Positions 4,588 to 6,840 of a DNA stretch of 6,840 nt are shown piece by piece. How positions within the stretch are numbered: position 1 is the stretch's first letter; each line of letters starts with the position of its first letter. The notes below the pieces were generated by a model, which was given only the letters and a program-made list of their open reading frames with translations, was not told the origin of the DNA and did no database searches. Both the position numbers and the translations under genes were made by a program. Origin of the DNA: Microcaldota archaeon (lineage in GTDB: Archaea; Iainarchaeota; Iainarchaeia; JAADDC01). The stretch spans positions 1 through 6,840 of the forward strand of contig JALTCQ010000082.1 of NCBI GenBank assembly GCA_027074515.1, read 5' to 3'.

Positions 4588-4600
4588 TTTTCCTTATTTT
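4588..4600 (+). terminator. T-rich tract after segment B (possible terminator)
   Basis: Two TTTT runs (4588-4591 and 4597-4600) follow the last hairpin of segment B. Archaeal RNA polymerase can stop at T-rich tracts, with or without a hairpin. Confidence 0.35.
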
Positions 4601-4628
4601 ATGCCTTCCTGTTGATACTACCGGCGGG

Positions 4629-4655
4629 TTTTAATTTTCCTCTGCGCATATTTGT
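4629..4655 (+). promoter_or_regulatory. TATA promoter of the 113-residue gene, probably leaderless
   Basis: TTTTAATTTT at 4629-4638 lies about 24 bases before the ATG at 4656, and no ribosome site precedes that ATG. Confidence 0.45.
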
Positions 4656-4997
4656 ATGATGATCGATCCGCCGAGGCCTTCGGAATCCCCTTACGCGTAC
4701 CTGGAGCGGATCCGCAGGCAGATGGGGACGGATTACGTGTACATCATCCAGGGCAGCGATATAGTTTCTGCACCGCGTGGAAGGGTGAATTTGGACGTTG
4801 CCCAGCGAGTTCTGAATACTGCCGCCCGCCTTGCAGCGTCGCTTCCCGAGGACCTTAACGCGGTGGTCGCGGAGCCCGCTGCTGGCGATGGGAAGATCCA
4901 TATCTACAGAATTTCCGGCCGCAGCTTCGTTGTTGCGTATGTTCCCAAGGAATCCGAGGAGAACGCGGTCATGCGCTTCGAGGAACTCGTGGTTTGA
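4656..4997 (+). CDS. Hypothetical small alpha/beta protein (113 aa), possibly Roadblock-like
   Basis: Starts MMIDPPRPSESPYAYLERI; the first ATG is taken because of the TATA spacing, but the second (4659) is equally possible. After an N-terminal helix come a strand pair (DYVYIIQGSDIVSAPRG), a long helix (VAQRVLNTAARLAASL), and two strands (GKIHIYRISGRSFVVAYVP) before a last helix. That order recalls the Roadblock/LC7 fold of small GTPase-associated proteins, but the match is by eye and weak. It is soluble, with no signal peptide or membrane segment. It follows the RNA block and is directed the same way as the next gene, whose own promoter starts right after this stop codon, so the two need not form an operon. 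Confidence 0.7.
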   Translation: MMIDPPRPSESPYAYLERIRRQMGTDYVYIIQGSDIVSAPRGRVNLDVAQRVLNTAARLAASLPEDLNAVVAEPAAGDGKIHIYRISGRSFVVAYVPKESEENAVMRFEELVV

Positions 4998-5026
4998 TTT
5001 ATATACTTCTTTTTCTTTCTACACAC
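4998..5026 (+). promoter_or_regulatory. TATA promoter of the 107-residue gene, leaderless, ending ACACAC-ATG
   Basis: TTTATATA (4998-5005) then CTTCT, with the A of ATACTTCT at 5003, 24 bases before the ATG at 5027. ACACAC fills 5021-5026. Spacing and end are identical to the HTH gene's promoter, and the element begins directly after the previous stop. Confidence 0.65.
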
Positions 5027-5350
5027 ATGCGCGTGCGAGTGATTCAGTCCGCAGATGCAGACTGGGACCTGTCAGATAGGATTCGTGAGGCGTTGACTGG
5101 CAAGATCACACCGCTTGAGTTGGACTTCGTGACCGTGAAGCGATTCTATCAGGCTGTGAATGTGCTGGACCGTACGGCGGACGTTAACATCGTGCTCCTT
5201 TTCCCGCGCAAGGAGGAGGCTGCTATTGCCGCCACAGTTATTGATCGCCTCCAGTCTGCCGGCGCGAAGGTTATCTTATACTTTGCCGACGAGCTGGGTA
5301 CTTACGAAGACGATATTTTGGAAATGGTGCGGTCCGCCGTCGGGCTTTAA
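5027..5350 (+). CDS. Hypothetical alpha/beta protein (107 aa)
   Basis: Unrecognised. The start is the ATG at 5027 (MRVRVIQSADADWDLSDRI); a start at 4994 would run through the TATA box and is rejected. The pattern of strands and helices (RVRVIQSA; LELDFVTVKRFYQAVNVL; VNIVLLFPRKEEAAIAATVI; AKVILYFADELGTYEDDIL) suggests a small Rossmann-like domain, with acidic ends to the loops after strands, but I see no nucleotide-binding glycine motif. It is soluble. The last 80 bases overlap the 3' end of the oppositely transcribed basic-protein gene, an unusually long tail-to-tail overlap in this window. Confidence 0.75.
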   Translation: MRVRVIQSADADWDLSDRIREALTGKITPLELDFVTVKRFYQAVNVLDRTADVNIVLLFPRKEEAAIAATVIDRLQSAGAKVILYFADELGTYEDDILEMVRSAVGL

Positions 5351-5888
5351 TCTGGGCTATTCGCTCTTTCTTTTCTTCCCTGCGAATCATTTCGGCCAAT
5401 GTGTCATGAACGTGGTTAAACAGCGTTGCGATCGTTGCAGGCGTTTCAGGCGTTCGAGATCCCTTGAAGTATCGCTTGAATGCAAACCTTGCCCCCTTTG
5501 AGTATTTGTCCCTGCTTAACCACTCTGCGCGCTCCAATAGCTCTTGCCCTTTCTCGGGATGGATCCTTGAATATATATCTTTCTTTATCTCATCCCAGTT
5601 CGCCTTCAGCCACTTTCCCGTTTCTGTTTGCTTTGCTGAGAGCTCTGCGAGGTGTACAAGCCTTGCGTTCCGTATGTACCGCTTTGCGGCGCCGTACTTG
5701 CCCAGCTCTAACAGTTTGAAGTACTCTTGCATATCTTCAATGCCCATAAGCGCCCAGAACCGCTTTCTATTCTTGCCCAATTCTTGCTCCGCTACGCGCA
5801 CGAGCTGATCAACGGCGGGCCTCGGCTTGAGATCCCTGCGCATCTGCAGCCGTATCTTTCTGATTCTTCGTAAATTCTCGCCTTTCAT
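5271..5888 (-). CDS. Hypothetical highly basic helical protein (205 aa)
   Basis: Unrecognised. It is rich in Arg and Lys throughout: the start MKGENLRRIRKIRLQMRRDL and the tail KARRRTAPFPKYRLRKYPAR are both strongly basic, with a largely helical centre (FWALMGIEDMQEYFKLLELG; ARLVHLAELSAKQTETGKW). Such charge suggests binding to DNA or RNA, which is inference. Its ATG overlaps the stop of the upstream 157-residue gene as ATGA (5885-5888), so the two form an operon with coupled translation. The last 26 residues are encoded opposite the end of the 107-residue gene. Confidence 0.75.
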   Translation of the reverse strand: MKGENLRRIRKIRLQMRRDLKPRPAVDQLVRVAEQELGKNRKRFWALMGIEDMQEYFKLLELGKYGAAKRYIRNARLVHLAELSAKQTETGKWLKANWDEIKKDIYSRIHPEKGQELLERAEWLSRDKYSKGARFAFKRYFKGSRTPETPATIATLFNHVHDTLAEMIRREEKKERIAQIKARRRTAPFPKYRLRKYPARRQSIR

Positions 5889-6358
5889 TGCTTCACCGCC
5901 TTGTCCAGGCGGGTCGCGTGCTCGCGCATCTTCTTTATCAGCGAGCTAGTGTCTCTCTCGATCTCTGCAAGAACGTCTGAGAGCCTGTCAGCGCGAAGTC
6001 CGTATCTGGACCCCTTTTTCTTCACGATGATGCCCGCGTTAAGAAATCGGGAGAGGTACGTGGTGTACAGCTGGGAGAGGCCGAGGGATACGCCTTCGCT
6101 CTGCAACCAGTGGTATAAATCGTCTACCTTTATCGCCCCGTTCTTTATCGTTATCTGTCTGCCCGCTATGACTATTGTATCTTCCCTTTTCCCAGCAATC
6201 TGGTCGAAGATTTGAAGGAGCTTTATGACCACGTCTGGCTTCCCCTTCTTCGGTATGAGGTCAAGGGACTGGGCCACAAAGGTCGCGAGAACGTCTTTGC
6301 TGTTGATACCCTCTGGAACTGGCGGCACATCAACCAGGGTGATCTTTCTTACCGCCAT
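5885..6358 (-). CDS. Hypothetical protein with winged-helix-like C-terminal region (157 aa)
   Basis: Residues about 75-125 read KVDDLYHWLQSEGVSLGLSQ, then LYTTYLSRFLNAGIIVKKKG and SRYGLRADRL. This is the layout of a winged helix, with a recognition helix (SQLYTTYLSRFLNAG) and a beta wing (IIVKKKGSRYGL). The N-terminal part (MAVRKITLVDVPPVPEGI) and the strand pair TIVIAGRQITIKNG are not recognised, and residues 125-157 may form a helix used for pairing. It could be a DNA-binding regulator acting with the basic protein encoded directly downstream; that partnership is inferred only from the ATGA-coupled operon. The mRNA is probably leaderless, from TTTTTAT at about 6381-6387. The gene is divergent from the HExxH-containing gene, 74 bases away. 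Confidence 0.75.
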   Translation of the reverse strand: MAVRKITLVDVPPVPEGINSKDVLATFVAQSLDLIPKKGKPDVVIKLLQIFDQIAGKREDTIVIAGRQITIKNGAIKVDDLYHWLQSEGVSLGLSQLYTTYLSRFLNAGIIVKKKGSRYGLRADRLSDVLAEIERDTSSLIKKMREHATRLDKAVKQ

Positions 6359-6432
6359 ACTCCAAAAATGTTTTGGAAGAATAAAAAGGTTTTCACACCA
6401 TTATTTTTATACTGGGGCTACTTGGTTTATAC
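6359..6432. promoter_or_regulatory. Divergent promoter region with two separate TATA boxes
   Basis: Minus strand: CCTTTTTATTC at 6379-6389, with the A at 6382 lying 24 bases from the ATG at 6358. Plus strand: TTTTTATACT at 6404-6413, with the A at 6409 lying 24 bases from the GTG at 6433. Both imply leaderless transcripts. The boxes are about 20 bases apart and sit back to back, so the two polymerases would compete. Confidence 0.55.
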
Positions 6433-6840
6433 GTGCTGGCTCAAGTTCGCCCATCCGCAGAAAAGGCCGTTAAGAGGCGCTTGATGGAGATATTTCCATC
6501 TTTTAAGAACGAAATTCAGCGTCTCCGAATAAGGTATGGCTTCGAGCTGGAACCTCTTCGAAGGCAAGACCCGAAAATGTACGCCTCCGTTAGGGATGCC
6601 CTCTTACATTCGAAACGCAAGGATTGGATAACTCTAATGAAAGCGGTTGAGGATTACTCATTTCAAAAGGGAGGCCACTACGACTTTGGCAACACGATAT
6701 ATACTCGATTTGTACACTCCTACGAGAGCAACCCCAAGTTCCATAGCGGGTACGTTCACGAGGCTACCCACTATTTGACAGAACTGCTCTTACGAGAAGC
6801 GTTTGGGCGTGCAATCCATGTGAAGGGCCATAAGCGGTAC
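6433..6840 (+). CDS. Hypothetical protein with HExxH motif, 3' end outside the window (partial)
   Basis: An open frame runs from the GTG at 6433 to the right edge without a stop (136 codons). The GTG is chosen because TATACT lies at the same 24-base spacing seen for other leaderless genes here; an in-frame ATG at 6484 would shorten it by 17 residues. The protein is basic and helical at first (AEKAVKRRLMEIFPSF), then has GHYDFGNTIYTRFVHSYESN and, at residues 107-116, YVHEATHYLT. HEATH at 109-113 fits the zinc-metallopeptidase motif HExxH with suitable flanking residues (H109 and H113 would bind zinc, E110 be catalytic). A third ligand cannot be assigned, so the peptidase idea is tentative. No signal peptide or membrane segment is seen in this part. 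Confidence 0.75.
   Translation, partial: MLAQVRPSAEKAVKRRLMEIFPSFKNEIQRLRIRYGFELEPLRRQDPKMYASVRDALLHSKRKDWITLMKAVEDYSFQKGGHYDFGNTIYTRFVHSYESNPKFHSGYVHEATHYLTELLLREAFGRAIHVKGHKRY

Noticed and set aside
3999..4588. Minus-strand open frames giving peptides such as CSGRDLNPGR and RRPGFEGQLL
   Set aside because: These are the usual false peptides from reading a tRNA T-arm backwards; the region is RNA-coding.
4652..4858. Alternative frame overlapping the 113-residue gene
   Set aside because: No plausible fold; the ATG at 4656 frame has better codon use and the TATA spacing.

Overview
The window reads as part of an archaeal chromosome. Supporting signs are an archaeal CPSF-type metallo-beta-lactamase/beta-CASP nuclease, a C/D box sRNA with paired C/D and C'/D' boxes, a tRNA-Glu without an encoded CCA, an HTH regulator that looks like the archaeal COG1709 group, and TATA boxes about 25 bases from start codons with almost no leader. 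Base composition is moderate to GC-rich. The lineage cannot be fixed from this piece; a small-genome uncultured archaeon is possible, but that is a guess.

Left block (1-1537): the 3' end of a TatD-like hydrolase gene, an overlapping 30-codon gene for a one-helix membrane protein, and the aCPSF2-like RNase gene. The three form a translationally coupled operon with AGGAGG ribosome sites. A C/D box sRNA fills the gap after the RNase gene; its D' guide matches the 23S rRNA P-loop and predicts methylation of the equivalent of E. coli G2251.

Middle block (1535-3893): two unrecognised helical proteins are divergently transcribed from one palindromic TATA box placed symmetrically between their start codons. 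Next come an HTH regulator with a possible upstream operator and, overlapping it tail to tail, a Nudix hydrolase gene split by a one-base frameshift.

Stable-RNA block (about 3970-4605): no protein gene is credible here. It holds tRNA-Glu(CTC), a duplicated copy of the tRNA's 5' end, a tRNA 3'-end-like fragment, and two related structured segments, A and B. A and B share sequence blocks flanking a hairpin whose sequence differs but whose pairing is kept. I could not match them to a known RNA family, and they are the best candidate for something undescribed.

Right block (4656-6840): two small orphan proteins on separate leaderless promoters, a convergent two-gene operon (a winged-helix-like protein and a very basic protein), and a divergent gene that runs off the window and carries an HExxH motif. 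Several promoters keep their TATA element in the same register to the start codon, typical of leaderless transcripts; genes inside operons, and the Nudix gene, use Shine-Dalgarno sites instead.
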